Shown: positions 45,708-55,163 of the stretch, one piece after another
How positions within the stretch are numbered: the first letter of the stretch is position 1
Layout: the number at the start of each line of letters is the position of its first letter
Assembly: GCF_900101855.1 (NCBI RefSeq)
Contig: NZ_FMVC01000007.1
Location: forward strand, 142,345-206,344
Source: Flavobacterium anhuiense
GTDB lineage: Bacteria > Bacteroidota > Bacteroidia > Flavobacteriales > Flavobacteriaceae
DNA: 64,000 nt
Direction of reading: 5' to 3'
Program-made: the position numbers and the translations under genes
The notes under the pieces: generated by a model
Told to the model about the DNA's origin: nothing
The model's database searches: none
The model's input: only the letters and a program-made list of their open reading frames with translations

Positions 45708-45798
45708 TTTGTCACCCTTAGCGAAGTCGAAGTGCGTATACTATATCAAACTTTATGTCCAATCTTTGCGGTCCTTCGACTTCGCTCGGGAGGACAAA
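45708..45798. repeat. Type A-like inverted repeat, copy 7 (diverged arms)
   Basis: tttgtcacccttagcgaagtcg pairs with the complement that ends gggaggacaaa. The loop has TCCAATCTTTGCGG, the shared core, although the arms differ strongly from other type A copies. The edge is 9 nt after the GH140-like stop codon. Confidence 0.8.
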
Positions 45799-45807
45799 AC
45801 TTTGCGT

Positions 45808-47214
45808 TTAAATAGATTTCAAAATCAAAACCCAGTCATTGCCATCTTCTTTTTTACCTTCTGGTTGAAAGTTTTGACTTCCTTCTTTGTTATCAAATAT
45901 TCCGATTTTCATTTTCTTGCCGCTTCTTGGATTGTACCAAATTGCTTCGAATTTATCACCGGCAATTTTTCCAAGTTTTACTTCTATTATTCTACCGTTG
46001 TATGTGTAAAGCAAAGCATATTTCTCACTTCTTATCGCTGGAATATAATCGTATTTTTCTCCCTGATTCACCACTAAAGAAACGTCTGGAGTTCCTTCTA
46101 AAAATGGAAATTCTTCCATTAATTTCTTGATGTAAACCATTTGTTTTGCTCCTGGCGCATTGATGGCTGATGTCCATAATTCTTTATTTCCATAGGCGGG
46201 TTTATCGCCCTTTCTGAACATCTGCATTACGGCGTTGTGCCCGTAGGTATAACCTGCTCCGCCTGATAAAACCGACCAATATCCGTAACGGCGTACGTCA
46301 TTTGCTGTCCATTTTGGCTGTAAAGTATCGTGTAAACCATGTGGAATTCCTTCGTAAGATGGTTCTCCGTCAAGTGTAGGTTTTGCTGGTTTTAATTCAA
46401 AATCTCTAAGAACAAATTTGTAATTGTCTTCTTTGAAATTCGTTTTTACAGAATCCTGATCGTATCTTCTATGTCCAGATTGGAACATATTGAAATCCAA
46501 CCATTTTGCATTATGAAAATTCTCTGAAGAATCGGTTCTTCCAAACGGGTGGAAAGTCACTAACTGGTTTGGATTATTGGTTTTTAAAGTATTTCCGATG
46601 GCATTCCAAATATCCTGAAATTCGTTTCCGTGTGTGTCTCCACCGTTTAACCAAATTATGTTGGTTCTGTTTTTATATCGATTAGCCAAGAATTGAGCAT
46701 ATTCTGTTGCTTGTTCTTTGCTTACTTTATTTCCTTTTGAAACGTTGGTTCCCCAAACTGGAACCATTGCTAAGTAAATTCCGTTTTTCTGAGCCACGTC
46801 TAAAGTATAATCTACATGATCCCAGTAATCGTATTGCTTCGCATCTTTGAAATCATTTCCAGCCGTAATCAACGGTTTTGAAACGTCTTCGTTGATTAAA
46901 GCCGAAGCGCCATAAACGTTAATGGCATTGATGTTATGCAAAACCATGACCTGAACTACATTAAATCCTTTGTCTTTTCTGTCTTTAAAATATTTCTCAA
47001 TTCCTGCTCTATCCAATTTTCCAAATGCCAACCAGCCTGTGTCGCCTAGCCAGAAAAATGGTTTTTCGTTTTCGGTAACAAAATAATGCTGATTTTTAGA
47101 TACTTTGATTTCAGGCAGAGATGCTTTTGTTTTAGCAGATTGCGAAAATCCGCTTTGTGCTGTAAACACAAAGCTTATACAAAGGGCGCATAAAGATTTA
47201 ATTTTCAGATTCAT
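45808..47214 (-). CDS. GH140-like apiosidase family (DUF4038) enzyme
   Basis: A 468-residue exported TIM-barrel protein (signal to about residue 24). KNQHYFVTENEKPFFWLGDTGW, GFNVVQVMVLHN, IWLNGGDTHGNEF and LDGEPSYEGIPHG, with the likely nucleophile Glu in GEPSYEG, are typical of DUF4038/GH140; SVLSGGAGYTYGHNAVMQMF closes the barrel. GH140 members include an endo-apiosidase that cuts apiose-galacturonan in RG-II. The gene is the strongest sign in this window that the substrate carries apiose. A C-terminal sandwich domain (about 380-468) follows. Confidence 0.83.
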   Translation of the reverse strand: MNLKIKSLCALCISFVFTAQSGFSQSAKTKASLPEIKVSKNQHYFVTENEKPFFWLGDTGWLAFGKLDRAGIEKYFKDRKDKGFNVVQVMVLHNINAINVYGASALINEDVSKPLITAGNDFKDAKQYDYWDHVDYTLDVAQKNGIYLAMVPVWGTNVSKGNKVSKEQATEYAQFLANRYKNRTNIIWLNGGDTHGNEFQDIWNAIGNTLKTNNPNQLVTFHPFGRTDSSENFHNAKWLDFNMFQSGHRRYDQDSVKTNFKEDNYKFVLRDFELKPAKPTLDGEPSYEGIPHGLHDTLQPKWTANDVRRYGYWSVLSGGAGYTYGHNAVMQMFRKGDKPAYGNKELWTSAINAPGAKQMVYIKKLMEEFPFLEGTPDVSLVVNQGEKYDYIPAIRSEKYALLYTYNGRIIEVKLGKIAGDKFEAIWYNPRSGKKMKIGIFDNKEGSQNFQPEGKKEDGNDWVLILKSI

Positions 47215-47240
47215 TTTATGTTGTTTTAATTTTTTTTATA

Positions 47241-47442
47241 GCCACGAATTCACGAATTACTTTTATTCACTTTGTGTTTTTCTTTCACGCAGATTTCGCA
47301 GATTTTAGCTGATTTGCGCAGATTAAATTTTTACAATCTTTTGAATCTGCTTTGATCTTTTTAAATCTGCGTGAAAATTTTTTACTCTCGCAGATTGGCA
47401 AATTAAGCAGATTTATTTAAAAATAATCCGTGAATTCGTGGC
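47241..47442. repeat. Nested inverted repeat of gccacgaattcacgaatt words
   Basis: gccacgaattcacgaatt (47241) pairs with the complement ending tgaattcgtggc (47442), with one mismatch. Inside, cacgcagatttcgcagatt faces aaatctgcgtga-type words. The edge is 10 nt after the DUF4955-like stop codon. Confidence 0.82.
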
Positions 47443-47452
47443 GAAGAAACTT

Positions 47453-50400
47453 TTACTTTCTTACTACAAAAAGCACTTTTTCTTTTATTTCGGCTTGCGG
47501 AATTGTGACTTGCTTTCCTCCGCTGACGTTTGCTTTTTTGGTTATATTTCCTGTTGATGAATTGATTGCAAATACTTCAAATGTTCCTTTTTCGTTTGAT
47601 AAATCGATTGTAATATCTTGGCCGTTTTTCTGATAAAAAAGATAGCTTTTTCCTTTGTTTTCCAGTTTCCAAAGATTGTCTGAAAAGGTATTTCCGTCAA
47701 CTAATGTCATTTCGCTTAAAGCGGCATAAAACTGAGGCAATTCAATTTTTGGGATATTTGGCAATGAAGCTCCCGCCATTAAAGCCGGCCATCCGAATCT
47801 TGAAGAGCCATCTGTTGAATATAAAATGACTTTTTCTGGATATTTTTCTCGGTATTCACGAACGGCACGATACACTTGGCTATCTGTTTCTTTTCCGGTT
47901 TTTAATTTTCTAGCGTGCTGTCTTGGCGCTAAATTTACACCTCCTTGCGGTGCATAAGCCGAACCGTCTTCTTTGTAATACCAATAACGAATGTCGATTA
48001 CATCAACTGTTTTTACTCTTTTAGCATCCTTTAAAATAGCGTCTTGAACGTCTTTTGTTGCGCTTAAACCAATTAAGCCTTTTTTACCCGTTTCGTCTTT
48101 CCATTTTTGAGCTTGGTCTAACCAAAATTCCATAAAATGAAGTGGACCTGTATATTCGGCGCTTGTTAACTGAATTACGTTGCTGTTTTCCTGAAAGTTT
48201 TCGAATGATTTTCTAATGAAACCTTCGTGTAATTTTCTTCTTTGAACATTCGTAATATCGTAAAACTGCTCCGCCATGAAAATACGTTTGTCTCCTGCGT
48301 AAGGCGGTGGTTCTGGAAAACCTGTGCTGTTGATATTATTAGCAGAACGCCAAGGTGAACTTGCCCAGTGCGCTCCTGCTTCTAAAATATTGTGCTGAAA
48401 ATATTGCTGATTGATTAACAATTGTCCGTTTGGTTCTGCAAACGTTGCAAACTGTGCTAAACGGCTCCAGTACCAATCATTGAATTTTGTTAAATCGTAT
48501 TTACTCAAATGATCCCAAGCGAAATCTTGTCCGCTTCTGGCGAAAGGCTGTTCGTAAAACGGAGGCCAAACATCATCATCAACTCTGCGAACGCGTTCGT
48601 GATCGTCCATTCTTCTGTCATACCATAACCCATAATTATGTTCTAAAGCAACGATATTATTTTTAGTCAAATAATCTACTGTTTCCTGTACTTTGTCCGT
48701 CAATCCGTTTCCTGTTCTTCCTGGAACAAAACGAGTGATATGTGGTGTAGATTTGTTTACGAAATCATCACTTAAATCCCCTCTCCACCATGCAACGTTG
48801 GTTTGTTTTCCTGCAATTACTTTTCCTTCAAAAGTTAGCCAACCATTTTCTGTTGTCACTTTAGAAGTTGATTTTTCTGTTTTATTTGGAGCAACTTTTA
48901 AATCATTTGCATTTTTTAAACCTTTGCTCTCTGTGTTTATCGGATTTGCTTTTGAAGCTTCTGCAATCCATTCTTGCAAACTTTTTGCTGTTGTTGCTGA
49001 GTTTTTAGTCAGTTCTTGTGCTACTTCAATTGTTGGACTTGATGAAGGCTCAGAACCTAAATCATAAATAAAAGGTTGTACCGGAAGTTTTCCTAATCTG
49101 GCTTCTAACTGCGCATAAAATAAACTCCTTGGGCTGATATGTCCGTTTACATCTTTCCAATGTCCATTTCCTCCAAATTGTCCCCAAACTCCAAAAGCCC
49201 AATTTTGCGCTGTTGGCGGACTGTAACATTCTACTTTTGATGCCGAAGACTCCCAGATTACAGAATTTGCTGCTGTCCATCCAGCTCCTCTTCCGCCTTG
49301 TTCTCTGTTGTTGTAGCTTAATGCTTTTCCGTCAATATTGGCAATGTCAAATAAAACTCCCGTTGCCCAGCTTCCGATTGCTCCGCTGTTATTAAATGGA
49401 AGATGCGATTCACACTGAACAAACGCATTTGGACCTGTTGTTCCAAATCCGCCTACAGCGAAATCATGATATCCAAATTCTGAATAACAGCGTTGGAACA
49501 ATGTCTGCTGACCTTCAGTATAAAAAGTATGTCTTCTAAATGAAGCAATTTCCGAAATAGGCTCTGTCGCAATACAATCTTCAACCGTAATTTGCTGACT
49601 TGTTTTTAAAACCGTAACAGCTCCGCCTGCAAAGTGTTTGAAATTCACTTGTTTCACCCAAGCATTTCTAGTGTTTTCAATACTTATTGCCTGCCAACGG
49701 TGTTCTTCGTCTTTTAAATTTGAAGCATTGTAAGTTGATTTTATTAAGATATTTTCAATTCCACTATTTTCAATTCTTCCCGACCATGAATAAACGGTTA
49801 CTTTTGAAACTCCGAAAACATCATCCAAAGACATGGTAATTGGTGCGTTTACCGTTACTTCGTTTCCGTTTATTTTAGTTACGACACGATTCCAAGTTGT
49901 TGTCCAATCTCCTTTTTTCCAGCCAATCCAAGAAGTTTCTCCGCCGAAATCCTGCATGTTTACTTCTTTAATGAAATTATCCGTTAAAGGTTTACTGATT
50001 TCGATTTCGTCACCAACTTTTAATTTTGCTGTGTTTTTTAATTGGATTTTCTGAGCTCCAAGCGGTGTGTAAGCATTTGCAAATTCAAATGAATCTTTAT
50101 ACACTTTATCGTTTACCCCTAAAATTCTAATTAAGGCTTCTCTTTCTAATCCCGTTCCTAAAAGTACAGTTCCGTTTTCGTTATTACCGCTTCCTCTTAA
50201 AACAACTCCTGATTTTCTGATGTATAATGTTCCGCTGATTTTGAAAGTTCCTTTATCTAACAAAACCGCTCCGCGAAAACCTGATTTATCTGGTTTTAGA
50301 GAACTCACATAATCAATTGCATTTTGGATTTTCTGAGTTGCATCTTCTTCTTGCTGGGAAACAAAAATTTTGTTATCCAGATTCGGAATTGCAAATTCTG

Positions 50401-50605
50401 AGTTTTTATATCCTGCAAAAGAAAAGTCTGGAATTTGATTTCCTTGATTATCTGTTGTGAAAGAAAGTTTTCCTTCTTTGTTTTTAACGATGTCTGGGAA
50501 AGTGTTTTGGGCTGTGATGTTTCCGCTAATGAAAAGAGTGATACACATTAATGAAAATGCGTTTTTATAAGAAGAAACTATATTTTGTAATTGATTGAAA
50601 TTCAC
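47453..50605 (-). CDS. Bimodular DUF4955/DUF6298-like protein: beta-helix plus TIM-barrel
   Basis: A 1050-residue exported protein with a GTG start at 50603-50605 that gives a plausible signal to about residue 33. Residues 60-500 resemble a pectate-lyase-type right-handed beta-helix (ATQKIQNAIDYVSSL, GAVLLDKGTFKISGTLYIRK, VVLRGSGNNENGTVLLGTG). Residues about 510-600 form a Ser/Lys-rich linker and small domain. Residues about 610-960 look like a TIM-barrel glycosidase: VAWWRGDLSDDF, NNIVALEHNYGLWYDRR, LTSAEYTGPLHFMEFWLDQ with candidate acid Glu817, and VIDIRYWYYKEDG. The architecture suggests two activities on galacturonan. No activity can be named. Confidence 0.65.
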   Translation of the reverse strand: MNFNQLQNIVSSYKNAFSLMCITLFISGNITAQNTFPDIVKNKEGKLSFTTDNQGNQIPDFSFAGYKNSEFAIPNLDNKIFVSQQEEDATQKIQNAIDYVSSLKPDKSGFRGAVLLDKGTFKISGTLYIRKSGVVLRGSGNNENGTVLLGTGLEREALIRILGVNDKVYKDSFEFANAYTPLGAQKIQLKNTAKLKVGDEIEISKPLTDNFIKEVNMQDFGGETSWIGWKKGDWTTTWNRVVTKINGNEVTVNAPITMSLDDVFGVSKVTVYSWSGRIENSGIENILIKSTYNASNLKDEEHRWQAISIENTRNAWVKQVNFKHFAGGAVTVLKTSQQITVEDCIATEPISEIASFRRHTFYTEGQQTLFQRCYSEFGYHDFAVGGFGTTGPNAFVQCESHLPFNNSGAIGSWATGVLFDIANIDGKALSYNNREQGGRGAGWTAANSVIWESSASKVECYSPPTAQNWAFGVWGQFGGNGHWKDVNGHISPRSLFYAQLEARLGKLPVQPFIYDLGSEPSSSPTIEVAQELTKNSATTAKSLQEWIAEASKANPINTESKGLKNANDLKVAPNKTEKSTSKVTTENGWLTFEGKVIAGKQTNVAWWRGDLSDDFVNKSTPHITRFVPGRTGNGLTDKVQETVDYLTKNNIVALEHNYGLWYDRRMDDHERVRRVDDDVWPPFYEQPFARSGQDFAWDHLSKYDLTKFNDWYWSRLAQFATFAEPNGQLLINQQYFQHNILEAGAHWASSPWRSANNINSTGFPEPPPYAGDKRIFMAEQFYDITNVQRRKLHEGFIRKSFENFQENSNVIQLTSAEYTGPLHFMEFWLDQAQKWKDETGKKGLIGLSATKDVQDAILKDAKRVKTVDVIDIRYWYYKEDGSAYAPQGGVNLAPRQHARKLKTGKETDSQVYRAVREYREKYPEKVILYSTDGSSRFGWPALMAGASLPNIPKIELPQFYAALSEMTLVDGNTFSDNLWKLENKGKSYLFYQKNGQDITIDLSNEKGTFEVFAINSSTGNITKKANVSGGKQVTIPQAEIKEKVLFVVRK

Positions 50606-50700
50606 TTTTTCTTATTTTAAATTTCAGAGTTTAGATTTTATATTCTTAAAATTAACCTTTTAAAGAACAATAAATTTATAAAATCCTATTTTCTCCAATC

Positions 50701-50801
50701 TTGTCATTTCGACGAAGGAGAAATCTTCGTTGCTATATCGCAAAAGATTGATATACTTTGTGGAGTTTCTTGCGAAGATTTCTCCATCGTCGAAATGACA
50801 A
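50701..50801. repeat. Type A inverted repeat, copy 8
   Basis: Arms 50701-50729 and 50773-50801 pair over 29 bp with one mismatch. It lies between the DUF4955-like start and the PL1 stop. Confidence 0.88.
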
Positions 50802-50824
50802 ACTAAGCGGATATTGCATTTAAG

Positions 50825-50857
50825 AGACCTAACAGGTTTTAAAAACCTGTTAGGTCT
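50825..50857. repeat. Type C short hairpin, copy 3
   Basis: A perfect 16-bp stem, agacctaacaggtttt (50825-50840) with 50842-50857, loop of one a. It begins 11 nt after the PL1 stop codon. Confidence 0.88.
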
Positions 50858-50868
50858 TTCTAATTTTT

Positions 50869-52575
50869 CTATTGCAATAAAGATTTTAATTTCGCCAAAG
50901 TATCCGTATTATTTTCGATTTTCGTCCAATCTGTTTTGCTGGTTGGATCGATTCCGTTAAAATACTTTTCGATATTGGTATATCCGTCTCCATTTGCATC
51001 TTTATTAGCATCTGAAGCATCATTCGGATTTAAACCGTATTTTTTCTCCCATGCATCTGGAATTCCGTCATTGTCTGAATCTTTATACGCTTTTCCTTTG
51101 TAAGTTGGATATCCGCCAACTTGGTCAGGATGTGTTATAATTCCTTTTTTATAAGAGTCAGCTGGTAATCTTCTTTTGATATATTCTTTTCCGATGTTAT
51201 TTTCTAAACCGTCTTTCACTTCGATTTTTCCTGTACGAACTTGTTTGATAACACGTTCATCGACAGCATCTCTTTTTGGTATTGTGGCTCCAACATTCGC
51301 TAAAACATATTCGTATGCTTCTTCAGCTCCCATAATTTTGAATGCTGGCATTGAAAAAGGTTTTGGCTGTTTGATTGCTGCTAAAAATGCTGCCGTTTCT
51401 GCTTCTGGAAGATTTTCCAACTGCACGCCGCCATTCCAGTTGTCTGCTGTAACTTCAGGTGAACCTACAATGAAGTTTCCTGAAACATAAGCTCTTCCGT
51501 ATTGTTTTGGTTCAATATAACCAGATTCTGGTTTTACAATTCTATATGCAATAGGCTCGTTCTGCGGTGTAATTGGCCCAGGTTTAAAATAGTTGTTGAT
51601 GATGTTCAACATCGAACGATAATCACCGCCATCTAAGGTACGGTTCCACCAATTGAATACTACGTTATTCACAAAATTAAAGTCGCCATACATTCCGATA
51701 GAAGCATTCCTAGAAATGTTGTCAGCCCATAAGTTGCGCATAAAAGTACTATTTAATCCGCCAATTGTACTTCCGAAAGCATGATTGTACGTATCTAAAC
51801 CTTCTGATGAAATGGTGTTTTGAATCGTGATATTACAAGCTGGCAGTTTTTCCAATTTTGATTTTGCATTAGCTGCAAATTGATGTCTGTATAAAGAAAT
51901 ATTTTCGTCAAGCCCCCAGCTTACTGAACAATGGTCAACGATAATATTTCCCATCGGATTTCCGCCTAATGCATCGTCTCTTCTGGTAACTTCTGTAGCG
52001 CCACGTCTAAAACGCATGTGTCTGATGATAACATCATGTGTATCGATTTCTAGAGTTTCCCCTGCAATACAGATTCCGTCACCAGGAGCCGTTTGCCCAG
52101 CAATCGTTACATATGGCGCACGCATGCTGATTCTTTTTTTCAACTGAATTATTCCTGAAACATTGAATACGATTGTTCTTGCTCCAACTGCTTCGCAAGC
52201 TTCACGGAAAGTTCCTTTTCCGCTGTCTTCTAAACTCGTTACCACAAATATTTTTCCGCCACGTCCGCCTTGTGTGTATGCGCCACCGCCTTCTGCACCT
52301 GGGAAAGCAGGAATATCTGCCTGAACAAAATCTTTTGGATATGAAGCCCAAGGTAAATAAGGTTTTCCTTGCTTTGCTTCTTCTTTGATTATATGCAGAT
52401 TAGCATTCCAGATTTCGCTCAGTCTTTTTTCTTCATCAGCTAAAATAGCATCGGCTTTTGCTTGAACATCTTTTGGAATTACGGGATATTGGGCATATGC
52501 CGACGAAACAAGCGAGCAAAATGAAAAAGCCATTAAGGTTCTCTTTAAAGTGCGGTTGGGAAAAATATTTTGCAT
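50869..52575 (-). CDS. PL1 pectate lyase (copy B)
   Basis: A 568-residue exported enzyme (signal to about residue 29). After a coiled N-terminal segment (VQAKADAILADEEKRLSEIW), FPGAEGGGAYTQGGRGGKIF opens the PL1 beta-helix. Calcium-site and catalytic-face motifs are RRDDALGGNP (198-207) and IIVDHCSVSWGLDENISLY (211-229), with IDTHDVIIRHMRFRRG before them. Near the end is a calcium-binding TSP3/dockerin-like pair (SDNDGIPDAWEKK, DANGDGYTNIEKYF). PL1 cleaves homogalacturonan by beta-elimination. The closely similar paralog lies two genes upstream. Confidence 0.95.
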   Translation of the reverse strand: MQNIFPNRTLKRTLMAFSFCSLVSSAYAQYPVIPKDVQAKADAILADEEKRLSEIWNANLHIIKEEAKQGKPYLPWASYPKDFVQADIPAFPGAEGGGAYTQGGRGGKIFVVTSLEDSGKGTFREACEAVGARTIVFNVSGIIQLKKRISMRAPYVTIAGQTAPGDGICIAGETLEIDTHDVIIRHMRFRRGATEVTRRDDALGGNPMGNIIVDHCSVSWGLDENISLYRHQFAANAKSKLEKLPACNITIQNTISSEGLDTYNHAFGSTIGGLNSTFMRNLWADNISRNASIGMYGDFNFVNNVVFNWWNRTLDGGDYRSMLNIINNYFKPGPITPQNEPIAYRIVKPESGYIEPKQYGRAYVSGNFIVGSPEVTADNWNGGVQLENLPEAETAAFLAAIKQPKPFSMPAFKIMGAEEAYEYVLANVGATIPKRDAVDERVIKQVRTGKIEVKDGLENNIGKEYIKRRLPADSYKKGIITHPDQVGGYPTYKGKAYKDSDNDGIPDAWEKKYGLNPNDASDANKDANGDGYTNIEKYFNGIDPTSKTDWTKIENNTDTLAKLKSLLQ

Positions 52576-52622
52576 TGTATTGTGTGGTCTAGTTAATAGT
52601 TTTTGGTGTAAAGTGTCAGAGA

Positions 52623-53312
52623 TTATTCTTTTGCAGTAGAATCTTTTGCTTTATTCTTTTCTCTTTCTTCAATACGTTTGTGCCAATCAGCACTTTCTTT
52701 GTTTAAATCGTAACCTTGTTTTGATAAATAATTGTTGATTCTTCCTTTGTACTTACCAAACCAGCCGTGTTTTTCTTTAGAAGAACCTGCGTCCATTGCA
52801 TGTTCTCTGGCTTCTACTAAAGCTTTGTAGATATAATCTTTTTGTTCTGCTGTTAAGTTTGGAAGCATGTCATTGTAACCCGCTACTGTGATTGGAAGAA
52901 CACCATACGTCATTCCGTCTTTAACCTCAGTAATTTTTTCTTCTGATAATTCTTTACCTAATTTTTTGATATAAGATTTGTGCAGTTTGGCAATTGACTC
53001 GTCAGCTTTTGCTTTCAGTTTATCAATTTTCTTGTTTTGATCTTCTTTAGCTAAAGAGGTGTCTTCTTTTACTTTTTTGATTTCAGCGTCCCTTCCGTCC
53101 TGAATTTCACTTAAATCTCTGAATTGTTGTGCAATAATGTTTGAAACCGCTTTTTCTTTAGCTTCGTTTTTCAAATCTAATTTGGTAACGATTTTCGCAG
53201 CTCTTTCGTTGGTAACCTTTACATATTCAGGATCTAAATGCTGTTGCGCATTTAAAGTTGAAAATGCAAAAACCAGCGATAACAAGCCTGCGTTTATTTT
53301 ATTTAGTGCCAT
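52623..53312 (-). CDS. DUF3826-containing exported protein
   Basis: About 229 residues from the ATG at 53310-53312, which starts a signal peptide (MALNKINAGLLSLVFAFSTLNAQ). The mature protein is charged and mostly helical: VTNERAAKIVTKLDLKNEAK, IQDGRDAEIKKVKEDTSL, LKAKADESIAKLHKSYIK. A small conserved core MTYGVLPITVAGYNDMLPNLT and GWFGKYKGRINNYLSKQGYD matches DUF3826. This domain often accompanies pectate lyases. Its role is not established; scaffolding or binding is a guess. It sits between the two PL1 genes. Confidence 0.8.
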   Translation of the reverse strand: MALNKINAGLLSLVFAFSTLNAQQHLDPEYVKVTNERAAKIVTKLDLKNEAKEKAVSNIIAQQFRDLSEIQDGRDAEIKKVKEDTSLAKEDQNKKIDKLKAKADESIAKLHKSYIKKLGKELSEEKITEVKDGMTYGVLPITVAGYNDMLPNLTAEQKDYIYKALVEAREHAMDAGSSKEKHGWFGKYKGRINNYLSKQGYDLNKESADWHKRIEEREKNKAKDSTAKE

Positions 53313-53328
53313 TGTCTTTGTTTTTTTA

Positions 53329-53397
53329 AACACATAGAAGCATAGATTTTCTTTTATTTCCTTTTTTATATTAAAATTCTATGTTTCTATGTGTTAA
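53329..53397. repeat. Inverted repeat ctatgtttctatgtgtt
   Basis: aacacatagaagcatag (from 53329) pairs with ctatgtttctatgtgtt (ending 53395) with one mismatch. It lies in the 104-nt gap between PL1 copy A and DUF3826, 19 nt after the PL1 stop. Confidence 0.8.
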
Positions 53398-53416
53398 ACA
53401 ATTATTTCAGTTTTTC

Positions 53417-55126
53417 TTATTTTAAATCTAATAAAGGTCTAACTAATGTTTCTTTGTTATTAGCCAAATCTTTCCAGTCTACTTTTATCGCAGGATTTAC
53501 ACCGTTGATATAATCTTCGATATTAGTGTATCCGTCTCCGTTTAAATCTCCTTGCGCATCAGATGGGTCGTTCGGGTTTAAACCGTATTTTTTCTCCCAT
53601 GCATCAGGCATTCCGTCTTTGTCTGTATCTACATACGGTTTCCCTTTGTATTCTGGATAGCCGCCCACTTGCGAAATATCAGTGATAATTCCTTTTTTAT
53701 AAGAATCCATCGGTAGACGTCTGTGTTCAAATTGGTAGAAAGTTTTTTTCTCTAATCCTTTTGCATATTCAGGAACTCCAGTTTTTACAGTTCTTACAAT
53801 TCTTTCATCTACTTTATCTCTTATTGGAAGAGTCGCTCCAACATTTTTAAGAACAAATTCATAAGCATCTTCAGCAGTCATAAATTTGTTGAACCATGGC
53901 ATTGGGAAGGGTTTATTCACTTTCATTTTGGCGAAGTATTCTTTTGCCTCGTCATACGTCATCAACTCACCTTTTTTATTTTCTAGCTGAATTCCGCCGT
54001 CCCAGTTATCTTTAGTAACTTTTTCGTTTCCATTAATAACGTTTCCATTTACATAAGCTCTACCAAAAACCATATAAGGCAATTTGCTTCTTCCTGATTC
54101 TGGTTTTAAGATTCTGTAGCTGATTGGCTGTGTCAAATCGGTTACAGGACCTGGTTTGTAGAAGTTGTTAATGATGTTGTAATTTGCAGTATAATCTCCA
54201 CCGTCTGTTGATCTGTTATACCAGTTGAAAACGACATTATTTACAAAATTGAAAATTCCGTTCCATCCAATAGAAGGGTTTCTTCCTGCATTGTTGGCCC
54301 ACATATTTCTCATGAAAGAACAGTTTTCTCCTCCTAAAGTACTTCCAAAAGCATGATTGTAAGTATCCAAAGCTTCTCCGAATAAACTATTTTGGATAGT
54401 AATATTTACCGTTCCCACTTTAATATCTGGATAACCTGGCCCTGGATTGTACATATGTCTGTAAATTGACATGTTTTCATCTAATCCCCAAGTTGCGGAA
54501 ACGTGATCGATCATGATATTTCCGACAGGATTTCCACCAATTGCATCATCACGGCGTCCTACGAAAGTTTCTCCACGACGGAATCGTACGTGTCTGATAA
54601 TTACGTCATGCGTATCAATCCAAGTTGACTCTCCAGCTATACAAATACCATCACCAGGAGCTGTCTGTCCTGCAATTGTAATGTATGGCGCACGAATAAT
54701 CAACGGACTTTTTAATCTGATAATTCCAGCAACATTAAATACCACAATTCTTGCACCTCCCTGTTCGCAAGCTTCGCGCAAAGTTCCAGACCCACGATCT
54801 TCCAAACTTGTAACGGTGTATACTTTTCCGCCACGGCCTCCAAATGTGTACATTCCGCCACCTTCGGCACCTGGGAAAGCTGGAATTTCAGCTTGAGGTA
54901 AATCAGTTGGTCTTGCTGCCCACGGAATATAAGGTTTCCCATGTTTTGCTTCTTCTTCAATAACTACTAAAGCTTTTGCCCAAGCTTCATCAGAAAGTCT
55001 TTGCGCTTCTTCTTTAATTGCTTTTTCCTGAGCTTGAACTTCTGGACTTATCTTCGGATATTGAGCAAAACATTTTGCGCTTCCTAAAAAAAGCAGAGAT
55101 GCGATAAATAATGCGGAATTTTTCAT
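53417..55126 (-). CDS. PL1 pectate lyase (copy A)
   Basis: A 569-residue exported enzyme, clearly a paralog of the other PL1: AEIPAFPGAEGGGMYTFGGR, IIRHVRFRRGETFVG, RRDDAIGGNP and IMIDHVSATWGLDENMSIY are in the same order, and the same C-terminal TSP3/dockerin-like segment (TDKDGMPDAWEKK) is present. It follows SusD directly, so it is the first enzyme after the transport genes. Differences such as FNKFMTAEDAYEF near the C-terminus could reflect a different methylation or substitution preference. Confidence 0.95.
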   Translation of the reverse strand: MKNSALFIASLLFLGSAKCFAQYPKISPEVQAQEKAIKEEAQRLSDEAWAKALVVIEEEAKHGKPYIPWAARPTDLPQAEIPAFPGAEGGGMYTFGGRGGKVYTVTSLEDRGSGTLREACEQGGARIVVFNVAGIIRLKSPLIIRAPYITIAGQTAPGDGICIAGESTWIDTHDVIIRHVRFRRGETFVGRRDDAIGGNPVGNIMIDHVSATWGLDENMSIYRHMYNPGPGYPDIKVGTVNITIQNSLFGEALDTYNHAFGSTLGGENCSFMRNMWANNAGRNPSIGWNGIFNFVNNVVFNWYNRSTDGGDYTANYNIINNFYKPGPVTDLTQPISYRILKPESGRSKLPYMVFGRAYVNGNVINGNEKVTKDNWDGGIQLENKKGELMTYDEAKEYFAKMKVNKPFPMPWFNKFMTAEDAYEFVLKNVGATLPIRDKVDERIVRTVKTGVPEYAKGLEKKTFYQFEHRRLPMDSYKKGIITDISQVGGYPEYKGKPYVDTDKDGMPDAWEKKYGLNPNDPSDAQGDLNGDGYTNIEDYINGVNPAIKVDWKDLANNKETLVRPLLDLK

Positions 55127-55163
55127 GTTAATTTCTAGTTGTGGTAATTCTTTTTAAACAAAT

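Noticed and set aside
45581..45715. N-terminal extension of GH28 by 45 codons
   Set aside because: The extra codons translate an inverted repeat and would bury the signal peptide.
45583..46077. A 164-codon open frame on the plus strand
   Set aside because: Its first third is the cagatt repeat and the type A-like repeat, the rest is antisense to the GH140-like gene.
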